Of a stretch of 64,000 nt of DNA, positions 16,016-26,161 are shown one piece after another. Numbering within the stretch: the first letter of the stretch is position 1; each line of letters opens with the position of its first letter. The position numbers and the translations under genes were made by a program. The notes beneath the pieces are model-generated. The model was not told the origin of the DNA. It saw nothing but the letters and a program-made list of their open reading frames with translations, and did not search any database. The DNA comes from Paraconexibacter antarcticus (lineage in GTDB: Bacteria > Actinomycetota > Thermoleophilia > Solirubrobacterales > Solirubrobacteraceae), in NCBI RefSeq assembly GCF_024220175.1, contig NZ_CP098502.1, positions 2,356,001-2,420,000 of the forward strand, read 5' to 3'.

Positions 16016-17181
16016 GCCTGCGGGAGGGATCCGCCGTGGCGACGACCGGCCTCGAGCTGCTGCAGAGCGCCCTCGACGCGATGCCCGGCCACGTCGCCGT
16101 GCTCGACGCCGACGCCGTCATCGTCGCCGCGAACCGCGACTGGCACACGACGGCCGCCGACGCGGGGCTCCGGGTCGTCGGCGTGGCCTACGCCGAGGCC
16201 GCCGGCGCCGTCACCGACGGTGATCCCGCGATCGCGCTCGCGGTCCACAGCGCGATCCTCGCGGCGATCGAGGGCGAGCTCGAGCCCGTCGAGTTCGACT
16301 ACGCGACCCACGTCGGCCACGTCACGCGCTGGTTCTCGGTCACGATCGGGGCGTTCCGGCACGGCGTCGCGGGCGGCGCGATGGTGAGCCACCGCCCGCT
16401 CCCGGGGCGCGGCAGCGCGCTCGACGGCCCGCGCCGCGGCGAGGTCCACACGCTCCGCTGCCAGGCGCGGATCAAGCGCGCCCTCCGCGAGGACCGCTTC
16501 GAGCTCCACGCCCAGCCGATCGTCGACGCCGCCACCGGCGACACCGTCAGCCACGAGCTCCTCATCCGGATGCGGGACCGCGGCGGCCGGCTCGTCCTGC
16601 CGGCCGGCTTCCTGCCCGTCGCCGAGCGCTGCGGCCTCATCCAGGAGATCGACCGCGTCGTCATCCGCAAGGGCCTGCAGTTCGCCGCCGAGGGCCATGC
16701 CGTCAACCTCAACGTCTCGGCCGCGGCGCTCGGCGACCCGACGCTGCTCGACCACGTCGACGAGCTGCTCGTCGACCTCCACGTCCGGCCCGGGCTCGTC
16801 GTCTTCGAGATCACCGAGACGGCGCTCGTCGAGGACGAGGACAGCGCCGAGCGGTTCGTGCGCGGCGTCACCGCGCGCGGCTGCGGCGTCGCCCTCGACG
16901 ACTTCGGCACCGGGTACGGCGGCTTCCGCTACCTCAAGCGGCTGCCGGTCGGCACCCTGAAGATCGATCGCGAGTTCGTCACCGACCTCGTCGACGGGAG
17001 CGCCGACATGCACGTCGTCGAGGCCATCGTCCGGCTCGCCCGCGGCCTCGAGCTCGACACGATCGCCGAGGGGGTCGAGGATCCCGCAGCCGTCGCGCGC
17101 CTCCTCGAGCTCGGCGTCGACCGGGTGCAGGGCTTCGCGCTCGGGTGCCCCCGGCCGGCGCGCGAGGTCTTCGGCGACTGA
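16012..17181 (+). CDS. EAL-domain cyclic-di-GMP phosphodiesterase with N-terminal PAS-like domain
   Basis: A 389-residue soluble protein. Residues about 10-125 look like a divergent PAS sensor (DAMPGHVAVLDADAVIVAANRDWH). The EAL domain follows (about 150-385), where the signature reads HELLIRM. The other catalytic positions are intact: NLNVSA, EITETAL, DDFGTGYG, LKIDREFV, AEGVE and VQGF. All metal and base residues are present, so it should hydrolyse c-di-GMP. No GGDEF partner is in the window. It starts at GTG overlapping the winged-helix gene. Confidence 0.85.
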   Translation: MSLREGSAVATTGLELLQSALDAMPGHVAVLDADAVIVAANRDWHTTAADAGLRVVGVAYAEAAGAVTDGDPAIALAVHSAILAAIEGELEPVEFDYATHVGHVTRWFSVTIGAFRHGVAGGAMVSHRPLPGRGSALDGPRRGEVHTLRCQARIKRALREDRFELHAQPIVDAATGDTVSHELLIRMRDRGGRLVLPAGFLPVAERCGLIQEIDRVVIRKGLQFAAEGHAVNLNVSAAALGDPTLLDHVDELLVDLHVRPGLVVFEITETALVEDEDSAERFVRGVTARGCGVALDDFGTGYGGFRYLKRLPVGTLKIDREFVTDLVDGSADMHVVEAIVRLARGLELDTIAEGVEDPAAVARLLELGVDRVQGFALGCPRPAREVFGD

Positions 17182-17196
17182 CCGGTCGCGGACCGG
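17182..17196 (+). terminator. Short hairpin after the EAL gene
   Basis: CCGGTC (17182-17187), 3-nt loop, GACCGG (17191-17196), immediately after the stop codon. It is GC-rich with no T-run, so this is weak evidence for termination. Confidence 0.35.
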
Positions 17197-17233
17197 CCGG
17201 GTGGGCCGGGCCGGTTTCGGGTATCCCTGCCGG

Positions 17234-17872
17234 ATGCGCACACCGGCCACCGAGCACGCCCCGCCCCCCGCACCCGCCCAGCCGTCGATCAGCGACGAGC
17301 TGGCCGCCTGGCTCGAGGGGGACGGCGAGAGGACGCTCGCCGGCCTCGTCGACGTGTTCGACGAGAAGGCGTTCGCCCTGCTCTTCGTGCTGCTGCTCGG
17401 CGTGTCGGCCCTGCCGCTGCCCACGGGCGGCGCCACCCACGTCTTCGATGTCGTCGCGGTGCTCGTCGCGGCGCAGCTCGTCGCCGGCCGGGAGCGCATC
17501 ACGATTCCCCGCCGCTGGGAGGGGCTCCGGCTCGACGGGCGAAAGCAGCAGCGCTTCCTCGACGGCCTGCTCCGCGGGATCCGCCGCCTCGAGCGCGTCT
17601 CCCGGCCGCGGGCCCGGTGGCTCTTCGACCGCCGCGCGACGAACATCCTCTTCGGGCTCACGGTCATCGGGCTCACCGTCGCGGCGTTCTTCGCCCCGCC
17701 GTTCTCGGGCCTCGACACGCTCCCCGCGCTCGGCGTCGTCGTCCTGTCGCTCGGGGTCCTGCTCGAGGACGCGCTCGTCGCGGCCGCCGGCGTCGTCGTC
17801 GGCCTCGTCGGCGTGTCGCTCGAGGTCGCCCTCGGGAGCGCCGCGGTCCACGGCATCTCGAGCCTGCTCTGA
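17234..17872 (+). CDS. ExoD-family membrane protein
   Basis: A 212-residue protein. SISDELAAWLEGDGERTLAGLVDVFDEKAFALLFVLLLGVSALPLPTGG is the ExoD signature (soluble helix, then first hairpin with PLPxGG), and three more membrane segments follow. ExoD was named from exopolysaccharide mutants of rhizobia. Its biochemical role is not established and it appears in many genomes without EPS clusters. TATCCC lies 6 nt before the ATG, and the longer ORF from 17201 would read through this box. Confidence 0.75.
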   Translation: MRTPATEHAPPPAPAQPSISDELAAWLEGDGERTLAGLVDVFDEKAFALLFVLLLGVSALPLPTGGATHVFDVVAVLVAAQLVAGRERITIPRRWEGLRLDGRKQQRFLDGLLRGIRRLERVSRPRARWLFDRRATNILFGLTVIGLTVAAFFAPPFSGLDTLPALGVVVLSLGVLLEDALVAAAGVVVGLVGVSLEVALGSAAVHGISSLL

Positions 17873-17905
17873 CGCGGGCGGGCGGTGCGATCGCCCGTCT
17901 GCGGC

Positions 17906-17930
17906 GTTTGACCCCCGAGACATCGGGTAG
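17906..17930 (+). promoter_or_regulatory. SigB/SigF-like promoter of the catalase gene
   Basis: GTTTGA (17906-17911), 13 bp, GGGTAG (17925-17930). The consensus for SigB in Bacillus and SigF in actinobacteria is GTTTAA or GGTTT, 12-16 bp, GGGTAT. Transcription would start near 17937, leaving a leader of about 38 nt with a GGGAG ribosome site before ATG 17975. A SigB-type regulon fits the Rsb operon in this window. Confidence 0.55.
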
Positions 17931-17974
17931 CGGGCGTCCGGACCACTGACCCACGCAGCACGACGGGAGACGCG

Positions 17975-20083
<2,109 letters not shown>

Positions 20084-20089
20084 CCGCGC

Positions 20090-20617
20090 TCACCAGCCCG
20101 GGCGCGCCGGCGGCAGCGGCGGCGGCGCGTCCCCGGCGGCCGGCGGTCGCCGCAACGCCAGGAGGGCGGCGACGGCGCCGGCCGCCCAGACGGCGGCCAG
20201 GACCTCGAGCAGCGCGGTGCCGTAGTGCCCGGGCAGGATCGACGGGTTGTTCGGGTTGCGCCCGCGCCCGGTGAGGACCGGGATCGAGACGAGGACGACG
20301 GCCGCGCTGACGAGGAGCGTCCCCTGCAGGGCGGGCCGCACACGCGCGGGGACGACGCGCACGGCGAGCAGCGAGGCGAGGCCGACGGCCGGCGCCCAGA
20401 GCGCGTCGTGGGCGACGACGGCGCCGAGAACGAACTTCAGCCAGTTCGACGGGACGGTCTGCGCGTGGTGGCGCAGGAGGCCGAGGACGCCGAAGAGCAG
20501 GATGCCGCCGCCGACGGCGCTCGAGAGCCAGAAGAGGGCGCCGCCGGGCGCGTCGCGAGCGGCGGGCCTCGCGCCGGGGGCGGGCGCGGGCGCGGGCGCG
20601 GGCGCGGGGGAGGCCAC
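20090..20617 (-). CDS. Four-helix membrane protein of unknown function
   Basis: A 175-residue protein starting with GTG directly after the stop codon of the molybdenum oxidoreductase (TGA-GTG, zero gap), so it is probably coupled to that enzyme. The N-terminus is an Ala-Pro repeat encoded by a GCGGGC-type hexamer repeat. About four membrane helices follow (ALFWLSSAVGGGILLFGVLGL, FVLGAVVAHDALWAPAVGLASLL, TLLVSAAVVLVSIPVL, TALLEVLAAVWAAGAVAAL), with a Pro-rich tail. A cytochrome or quinone-linked accessory subunit is possible. I do not recognise the family. Confidence 0.65.
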   Translation of the reverse strand: MASPAPAPAPAPAPGARPAARDAPGGALFWLSSAVGGGILLFGVLGLLRHHAQTVPSNWLKFVLGAVVAHDALWAPAVGLASLLAVRVVPARVRPALQGTLLVSAAVVLVSIPVLTGRGRNPNNPSILPGHYGTALLEVLAAVWAAGAVAALLALRRPPAAGDAPPPLPPARPGW

Positions 20618-21850
20618 TCAGATCACCTCCAGCCGGCCGACCCACTTCGTCTGCTGGACCCCCGGCCGGTTCGGCGCGATGAGCCGCACCGGATAGCCGT
20701 GGTCGGGGTGCAGCGTCGCGCCGTCCACCTCGAGGGCGAGCAGCGTGTCCCGGTGACGTGCGTGGGCGGCGTTCAGCCCGCTCGTGCGGTAGCCGCCGCG
20801 GGCCTGCACGGAGTGGACGACGACCTCCGCGCCGTCCGGCGCGCCGGCGAGCGCGAGCAGGTCGCGGACGCGGACGCCACGCCACGTCGCCCCGGCGCTC
20901 CAGCCCTCGACGCACGCGATCGCGAGGTCGGCCTCGTGCCGGGGTAGCGCCCGCAGCTGCGTGAGCGTCAGCGTCACCGGGTGCGGCACGCGGCCGTCGA
21001 TCGTCAGCGTGTAGCCCGGGTCGGCGATGAGGTCGGTGACGCGCGCGCCGACCGCGCTCTTGTTCACCGGGAGGCCCTGCGGCCCCTGGTCCGGCCGCCG
21101 CGGCGCGAGGAGCGCGAGGTCCTTCAGGGGGCGCACGGTCTGCCCGACGGTCGTGAGCGTCACGGCGCCGACGGCGGCGCCGGTCGCGGCGAAGAGGCCG
21201 CGGCGGCTCAGCCCCGTGCCGGGTGGCTCCGGGGCGCGGCGGGCGGCGGGGGCCAGCGCGCGCCGGGTGATCGTCACCTTCGCCCCGACGTGCGCGACGA
21301 GCGCGCCGATGACGATCCACGCGGTCCAGTAGTGCGTGACGGTGAAGCTGAAGGTCCACGGGTACCAGTGCGCCGTGTTCGACAGCCCGCTGAAGAGCTG
21401 GAAGATCGACCCGGCGACGAGCGGGAGGATGCTGATGCGTTCGACGATCTGCGCCCGGTTCTCGACCGGCGGCCAGCTGAAGAGCTTCGGGAAGACCGAC
21501 CAGAGCTTCACGAGCAGCAGCGGGATCGCGGCGGTGCCGGCCGCGACGTGGACGCCCTGCGTGACGCGGTACAGCCCGGCGGGGCTCGCCGGCATCGAGA
21601 GGAACCCGACGTCGAGCGGCTGCTGGGCGAAGTGCGAGAGCAGGCCGGTGAGGAAGCACGTGAGGAACGCCACGCCGAGTGCGACGCCGAGGACCGCGGT
21701 GACGCGCTCGTCGTGCAGGCGGCTCGGGAAGGCGTCCTCCGCGAACGGGCCGGCCGCGAGGTGGCCGAACTCGGCCTCGAACGCCTCGCCGAGCGAGCGC
21801 CCGGCGCGCAGCTCGTCCCCTACCGTGCGGCGGCGAGCCGGGCGAACCAT
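20618..21850 (-). CDS. Membrane b-type cytochrome fused to a sulfite-oxidase-like molybdopterin domain
   Basis: A 410-residue protein. Residues about 48-200 are a four-helix cytochrome b561-like domain with His residues in SHFAQQPLD, VTQGVHVAAG, SNTAHWYPW and VTHYWTAW. After a Tat-like hydrophobic stretch (SRRGLFAATGAAVGAVTLT) comes a sulfite-oxidase/YedY-type molybdopterin domain containing the molybdenum-ligating Cys in LAIACVEGWSAG. The domain should face outside, with electrons exchanged with quinone through the cytochrome. MsrP-like repair of oxidised methionines or another small-molecule oxidation are both possible. The start overlaps the methyltransferase end by 31 bp. Confidence 0.8.
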   Translation of the reverse strand: MVRPARRRTVGDELRAGRSLGEAFEAEFGHLAAGPFAEDAFPSRLHDERVTAVLGVALGVAFLTCFLTGLLSHFAQQPLDVGFLSMPASPAGLYRVTQGVHVAAGTAAIPLLLVKLWSVFPKLFSWPPVENRAQIVERISILPLVAGSIFQLFSGLSNTAHWYPWTFSFTVTHYWTAWIVIGALVAHVGAKVTITRRALAPAARRAPEPPGTGLSRRGLFAATGAAVGAVTLTTVGQTVRPLKDLALLAPRRPDQGPQGLPVNKSAVGARVTDLIADPGYTLTIDGRVPHPVTLTLTQLRALPRHEADLAIACVEGWSAGATWRGVRVRDLLALAGAPDGAEVVVHSVQARGGYRTSGLNAAHARHRDTLLALEVDGATLHPDHGYPVRLIAPNRPGVQQTKWVGRLEVI

Positions 21851-22452
21851 CGTCCCGCTCCTTCCCACGTCTCGGTCACGCGCAGGCCGGCGAGCGGGGC
21901 CTGGGCGTGGATGCCGTCGACGCCGACCCGCGCCCACGGGAACCACTCGCTCACGCCGCCGGCGCCCTCGAGCCGGACGCTCGCGGTGCGCGACGCCGTG
22001 CCGGGGGCGTCGAGCTCGGCGAGGATCTCGCCGCCCGGGCGCAGGAGCGCCCGCAGCCGGGCGAGGAGGCGGACGGGCTGCCCGCCGATGCCGATGTTGC
22101 CGTCGAGCAGGAGCGCGGTGCCCCACGTCCCCGCGCCCGGGATCGCCGCGAAGACCGAGGCGTGGATGACGCGGGCGCCGCGCGCCCGGGCGACCTCGAC
22201 CGCGACGGGGGAGACGTCGACGCCGGTCGCGAAGACGCCGCGGCGCGCCAGCGCGACGACGTGCCGCCCGGGGCCGCAGCCGACGTCGAGCACCGGGGCC
22301 GCCGCCCGCGCGAGGACGTCGTGGTCGGCCGGGGTGAGGGGGCCGAGCCAGGTGGCGATCGGGACGGGGCCGGTGCGGCCGTCGGCCTCGCGGAGGACGA
22401 GGCCGGGCTCGTCGCCGCGCAGGCCGAGGCCGTAGAGGTCGGCGGGGTTCAT
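21820..22452 (-). CDS. Class I SAM-dependent methyltransferase
   Basis: A 210-residue protein. VLDVGCGPGRHVVALARRG (residues about 54-72) is the SAM-binding motif I, followed by TGVDVSPVAVEVARARGA and later LLDGNIGIGG and LLRPGGEILAELDAPG (motifs II-III). The substrate is unknown. The gene overlaps its downstream neighbour (the b561/molybdenum enzyme) by 31 bp and the upstream DUF2064 gene by 4 bp, so it belongs to one operon with them. Confidence 0.8.
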   Translation of the reverse strand: MNPADLYGLGLRGDEPGLVLREADGRTGPVPIATWLGPLTPADHDVLARAAAPVLDVGCGPGRHVVALARRGVFATGVDVSPVAVEVARARGARVIHASVFAAIPGAGTWGTALLLDGNIGIGGQPVRLLARLRALLRPGGEILAELDAPGTASRTASVRLEGAGGVSEWFPWARVGVDGIHAQAPLAGLRVTETWEGAGRWFARLAAAR

Positions 22453-23069
22453 GCCGCGAGCGCCGCGACGGCCCGGGCGAAGCGCCCGGCCGGCCGGAGG
22501 GCCGCCGCGGCGAGCGCGTCGGCGAAGTGGTCGACGTCCCGGAGCGGGGGCAGCAGCACGGGGTCACGGCCGTGGGCGCGCAGGCGGGCGCGCTGGGCGG
22601 CGCCGGTCGCGCCGGTGCTCATCGGCACGCCGTGGAAGAGCGCCGGGTCGCTGTCGGGCAACCCGATGGCCCAGTACCCGCCGTCGTCGGCGAGGCCGAG
22701 GACGGCGGGCGCGCCCGCGCGGAGCGCGTCGACGCCCGCGGTCAGGAGGGAGGGCGTGAGCTGCGGCGTGTCCATCCCGACGAGCAGCGTCGGCGCGCCG
22801 ATGTCCGCGAAGGCCGCTGCGAGCCGCTCGTCGAGGCCTGAGCCACGCTGGGGGATGACGTCGAAGCCGGGCGGGAGCCACGGCCCCGGCGCGCCGTCGA
22901 GGACGAGGACGCGGCGGTCGCACGGGGTCTCGAGGACGACGTGCAGCGTGTCCGCGAGCGCCGCCTCGGCGAGGTCCGCCGCCTGCTGCGGCGTGCACGG
23001 CGGCGTGAGCCGCGTCTTGCTGTGGCCGGCGCGCGGCGCCTTCGCGATGACGGCCAGGGCGATGGTCAT
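22449..23069 (-). CDS. DUF2064 / TIGR04282-type glycosyltransferase-like protein
   Basis: A 206-residue protein. MTIALAVIAKAPRAGHSKTRL is the nucleotide-binding start of the family, and LLVGMDTPQLTPSLLTAGVDAL and LGLADDGGYWAIGL are further family motifs. Members resemble GT-A nucleotidyl/glycosyltransferases and often neighbour GT2 enzymes; some are linked to arsenosugar synthesis. It overlaps both flanking genes by 4 bp, so it forms an operon with the GT2 gene before it and the methyltransferase after it. Confidence 0.8.
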   Translation of the reverse strand: MTIALAVIAKAPRAGHSKTRLTPPCTPQQAADLAEAALADTLHVVLETPCDRRVLVLDGAPGPWLPPGFDVIPQRGSGLDERLAAAFADIGAPTLLVGMDTPQLTPSLLTAGVDALRAGAPAVLGLADDGGYWAIGLPDSDPALFHGVPMSTGATGAAQRARLRAHGRDPVLLPPLRDVDHFADALAAAALRPAGRFARAVAALAA

Positions 23070-23710
23070 GCGGCGAGCACCTCGGTCATGTCGCGGAGGG
23101 CGCGGGCGGTGCCCCGGACGGTGCCGGTGACCTTGGAGCGCCCGACGCGGGGGTGGTAGAGGACGGGGACCTCGGTGACGCGCCAGCCGGCGGCCGCGGC
23201 CTTGAGGACCATCTCGAGCGGCCAGCCGAAGCGGCGGTCCGCGAGGCCGAGGTCGAGGAGCGGCGCGCGGCGCGCGGCGCGCATCGGGCCGAGGTCGCTC
23301 AGCGGCACGCCGGCGCGGCGGCGCAGTTCGAAGGCGAGGCCGGCGTTGAGGAGGCGCGCGTGCGCCGGCCACGCGCCGGGGACGGGCCGCCGGGCGCCGA
23401 GCACGAGGTCGGCCGCTCCGCGCTCGACCGGATCGAGCACCCGCGCGAGGTCGCCGGGGTCGAGCGAGGCGTCGCAGTCCATGAAGCAGACGACGTCGGC
23501 CGTCGCGGCCCGCAGGCCGGCGAAGCACGCCGCGCCGAACCCCGGCTGCGGCTCGTGGACGATCTGCGCGCCGAGCCGTGCGGCGAGCGCGCCGGAGCCG
23601 TCGGTCGAGCCGTTGTCGACGACGATCGGGGTCAGGCCCGGCGGCATCCGCCCGAGCACCCAGGGGATCGCGGCGGACTCGTTCAGCACCGGGAGGATCA
23701 CGTCGGTCAT
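23066..23710 (-). CDS. Family 2 glycosyltransferase
   Basis: A 214-residue GT2/DPM-like enzyme. VILPVLNESAAIPWVL begins the GT-A fold, VVDNGSTDGSG binds the nucleotide, and VCFMDCDASLDPGDL is the DxD-type metal site. GWPLEMVLKAAAAGWRVTEVPVLYHPRVGRSKVTG is the typical C-terminal region. It lacks the membrane tail of polyprenyl-phosphate mannose synthases. ATG 23710 is preferred because TACGTT lies 7 nt upstream. It is the first gene of the minus-strand operon ending at 20090. Confidence 0.85.
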   Translation of the reverse strand: MTDVILPVLNESAAIPWVLGRMPPGLTPIVVDNGSTDGSGALAARLGAQIVHEPQPGFGAACFAGLRAATADVVCFMDCDASLDPGDLARVLDPVERGAADLVLGARRPVPGAWPAHARLLNAGLAFELRRRAGVPLSDLGPMRAARRAPLLDLGLADRRFGWPLEMVLKAAAAGWRVTEVPVLYHPRVGRSKVTGTVRGTARALRDMTEVLAA

Positions 23711-23717
23711 CTCGGCC

Positions 23718-23723
23718 AACGTA
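23718..23723 (-). promoter_or_regulatory. -10 box (TACGTT) of the GT2 operon
   Basis: TACGTT, then 7 nt, then ATG 23710. This probably drives the five-gene operon GT2, DUF2064, methyltransferase, b561/Mo enzyme and membrane protein as a leaderless message. Confidence 0.4.
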
Positions 23724-23822
23724 CGGACGGGCGGTCGCCGAAACGATGAACGCCTGCGAAACACGGCCGTCCGGGCGCGTCCGCACACCCCGGCCGCGAC
23801 TAGCGTGGCGCCCTGCCCGCCG

Positions 23823-25199
23823 ATGCCCCTCGCGACGACCCTCACCCGGCCCGCCGGACCCCCCGCCGAACCCCGGCCGCCCGCGGGCGGCGAGCGGGCC
23901 CGGCGCGCGCGCGGCGCCGCCCCGGCGGCCCGCCTGGCGGTCGGCGTCCTCGTGCTGTGGGGCGGCCTCGTCCTCGCCGGTCACCTCGTCGGCCACGGGC
24001 TCCTCGTCCGCGACCACCGCGTCCACATCGGAGCCCCGCCGCTCGTCGGGGGCGGCGACGTGCGCGTGTCGTGGCGCCTGGGCGGGGCGGTGCTGCTCGC
24101 CGCGGCGGCGGTCGCGGGCGCCCCGGCGCTGGCGGCGGCGCTCCGCTGGCGGCTGCTGCTCGTCGCCGCCTGGGCGGGCGGCGCGGCGTGGGCGGTCCTG
24201 CTGGCGGCCTCCGACGGGTGGGCGGCGATCCCCGCGCCGTTGACGTCCCGGTACGAGTACCTCACGGCGGTCGGCCGCGCCGAGCACGCCCCGGGCGGCT
24301 TCCTGCGGACCTTCGTCGCGGTGCTCCCCGGCTACCCGACGCACGTCAAGGGGCACCCGCCGGGCCTGCTGCTCCTGCTCACGGGGCTCGACCGGATCGG
24401 GCTCGGCGGCGCGACCGTGGCGGCCGTGCTCGTCATCGCGGGCGGCGCGCTCGCCGCCCCGGCGACGCTCGTCGCGCTCCGGGCCGTCGCGGGGGAGGCG
24501 ACCGCGCGCGCGGCGGCCCCGTTCCTCGCCCTCACGCCGGCGGCGGTGTGGGTCGCCACGTCGGCGGACGCCCTCTTCGCCGGGGTGGCCGCGTGCGGCA
24601 TCGCGCTCGTGGCGCTCGCGGCGACCGCCCCGTCCCGCCGCCGCGCGTCCGCCGCCGCGCTCGCGCTCGCGGGCGGGCTCACGCTCGGCGCCGCGCTCTT
24701 CCTGAGCTACGGCATCGCCCCGCTGGGGCTGCTCGTCGCCGGGCTCCTCGTGTGGCGGCGCGCGCTGCGCACCGGCGTGCTCGTCGCGACGGGCGTCCTC
24801 GCCGTCGGCGCCGCGTTCGCCGCGGCGGGGTTCCTCTGGCCCGACGGGCTCCACGCCACGAGCCGGCTCTACCACGCCGGTGTCGCCTCCCGGCGGCCCT
24901 ACGGCGACTTCCTCCTCATCGACCTCGCGGCGTTCCTCGTCGCGCTCGGGCCCGCCGCGGTCGCGGGCGTCGCGCGCCTCCGCGACCGGCGCGCCTGGCT
25001 GCTCGCGGGCGGCGGGCTGGCGGCCGTGCTCGCCGCCGCGCTCAGCGGGCTCTCCCGCGGCGAGACCGAGCGCATCTGGCTGCCCTTCGTCCCGTGGGTG
25101 CTCGTCGCGACGGCGGCGCTCGGGCGCTCACGCCGCTGGCTCGCGCTGCAGCTCCTCGTCGGCCTCGTCGTCCAGGCGACCGTGCGGTCCCCGTGGTGA
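23823..25199 (+). CDS. Polytopic membrane protein, possibly GT-C-like
   Basis: A 458-residue protein with about ten membrane helices and very high Ala/Gly/Val content. After the first helix pair comes a long outer loop with SRYEYLTAVGRAEHAPGGFLRTFVAVLPGYPTHVKGHPPGLLLLL. The HVKGHPPG motif is typical of actinobacterial membrane proteins annotated as GT-C or mannosyltransferase-like. The late segment GLSRGETERIWLPFVPWVL recurs in the same group. A role with polyprenyl-linked sugars is inferred from the neighbours. It is divergent from the GT2 operon and overlaps the next gene by 4 nt. Confidence 0.65.
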   Translation: MPLATTLTRPAGPPAEPRPPAGGERARRARGAAPAARLAVGVLVLWGGLVLAGHLVGHGLLVRDHRVHIGAPPLVGGGDVRVSWRLGGAVLLAAAAVAGAPALAAALRWRLLLVAAWAGGAAWAVLLAASDGWAAIPAPLTSRYEYLTAVGRAEHAPGGFLRTFVAVLPGYPTHVKGHPPGLLLLLTGLDRIGLGGATVAAVLVIAGGALAAPATLVALRAVAGEATARAAAPFLALTPAAVWVATSADALFAGVAACGIALVALAATAPSRRRASAAALALAGGLTLGAALFLSYGIAPLGLLVAGLLVWRRALRTGVLVATGVLAVGAAFAAAGFLWPDGLHATSRLYHAGVASRRPYGDFLLIDLAAFLVALGPAAVAGVARLRDRRAWLLAGGGLAAVLAAALSGLSRGETERIWLPFVPWVLVATAALGRSRRWLALQLLVGLVVQATVRSPW

Positions 25200-26161
25200 G
25201 GCGCGCCGCGGCCGCGGTCGCCCTCGCCGCCGCGCTCGCGGGGTTCGCGGGCTGCGGGTCCGGTGGCACCGGCGGGAGCGCAGGCACGGACCGTCGCGCG
25301 ACCGCCTCGGCGACCGACCGGCGCCGCCCGCCGTCCGGCCCCGCGATCGTGGCGGCGATGGCCGCGCTGCCCGGCGGCGGCCTGCGGACCGGGGAGCTGA
25401 CGACGGGCGTCGTCCGCGACCTCGACGCGGCCGCGCGGCCCGTCGGTCCCGTCCTCACGCGCGTCCCCGTCAGCACCGGCGGCCAGCGCGGGCTGCTCGG
25501 CCTCGCGGTCGTCCCGGGCGGCCCGACCTACGCGGCCTACACCGAGCGCGGCGGCCGCCGCCGGCTCGTCGTGGCGCAGATCCTCCCCGGGCCCGTGCGA
25601 CGCGTGTGGACCGGACCGCCGTCGACCGACCTCGCCGACGGCGGCCACCTCGCGCTCCTCGGCGTGCGGCTCGTCGTCGGCGTCGGCGACCTGCAGGACC
25701 CCGCGCGCACCCCGGACGCCGCAACGCCGAACGGCAAGCTCCTCAGCCTCGACCCGGCCGGCCCGCCGTCGCAGCGCCCGCTCGTCCTCAGCCGGGGCTG
25801 GAACAACCCCTACGCCTTCGTCCCGTACCCCGGGACCGGGGGCCCGGGCGTCCTCGTCGCCGACAACGCCCCCGGCACCCGGCCCGAGCGGATCGCCCGC
25901 GGCGACGCCGGCGGCGGGGCGCCGCAGGACGTGACGAACCTGCCGCGCCGCGTCGCCCCCTCGGGCCTCGCGGTCCTCACCCCGACGCAGGTCGCGGTCT
26001 GCGGCGTGCGCTCGGGGCGGCTCGAGCGCTACCGCCGCCGCGGCGGACGCTGGGTCGCGGCGGGGACGATCAGCCGCCGCTGCGCCTTCGGGGCCACGGC
26101 GCTCACGAGCGGCCGCCTCGCTGTGAGCACCGCGGCGGGCGTGAGGACCGTGCGCCCGTGA
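25196..26161 (+). CDS. Lipoprotein with sorbosone-dehydrogenase-like beta-propeller
   Basis: A 321-residue protein starting GTG within the stop of the previous gene. The N-terminal signal AAAVALAAALAGFAGCGSGG has a lipobox (FAGC), so it is predicted to be anchored outside. STGGQRGLLGLAVVPG, GGHLALLGVRLVVGVGDLQDPARTPDAATPNGKLLSLDP and SRGWNNPYAFVPYPGTG match glucose/sorbosone dehydrogenase (PQQ-type) propellers. It may oxidise or merely bind a sugar. The Arg/Gln/Gly blade motifs are there, but I cannot confirm the PQQ ligands. Confidence 0.7.
   Translation: MRRAAAAVALAAALAGFAGCGSGGTGGSAGTDRRATASATDRRRPPSGPAIVAAMAALPGGGLRTGELTTGVVRDLDAAARPVGPVLTRVPVSTGGQRGLLGLAVVPGGPTYAAYTERGGRRRLVVAQILPGPVRRVWTGPPSTDLADGGHLALLGVRLVVGVGDLQDPARTPDAATPNGKLLSLDPAGPPSQRPLVLSRGWNNPYAFVPYPGTGGPGVLVADNAPGTRPERIARGDAGGGAPQDVTNLPRRVAPSGLAVLTPTQVAVCGVRSGRLERYRRRGGRWVAAGTISRRCAFGATALTSGRLAVSTAAGVRTVRP

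Noticed and set aside
17208..17223. GGTTTC next to GGGTAT upstream of exoD, considered as a SigB-like promoter
   Set aside because: The two elements are adjacent with no spacer, so they cannot serve as -35 and -10 boxes together.
20577..20610. GCGGGC-type hexamer repeat considered as a CRISPR or VNTR
   Set aside because: It is a short in-frame repeat encoding an Ala-Pro stretch at a protein N-terminus. No spacer-repeat array occurs anywhere in the window.
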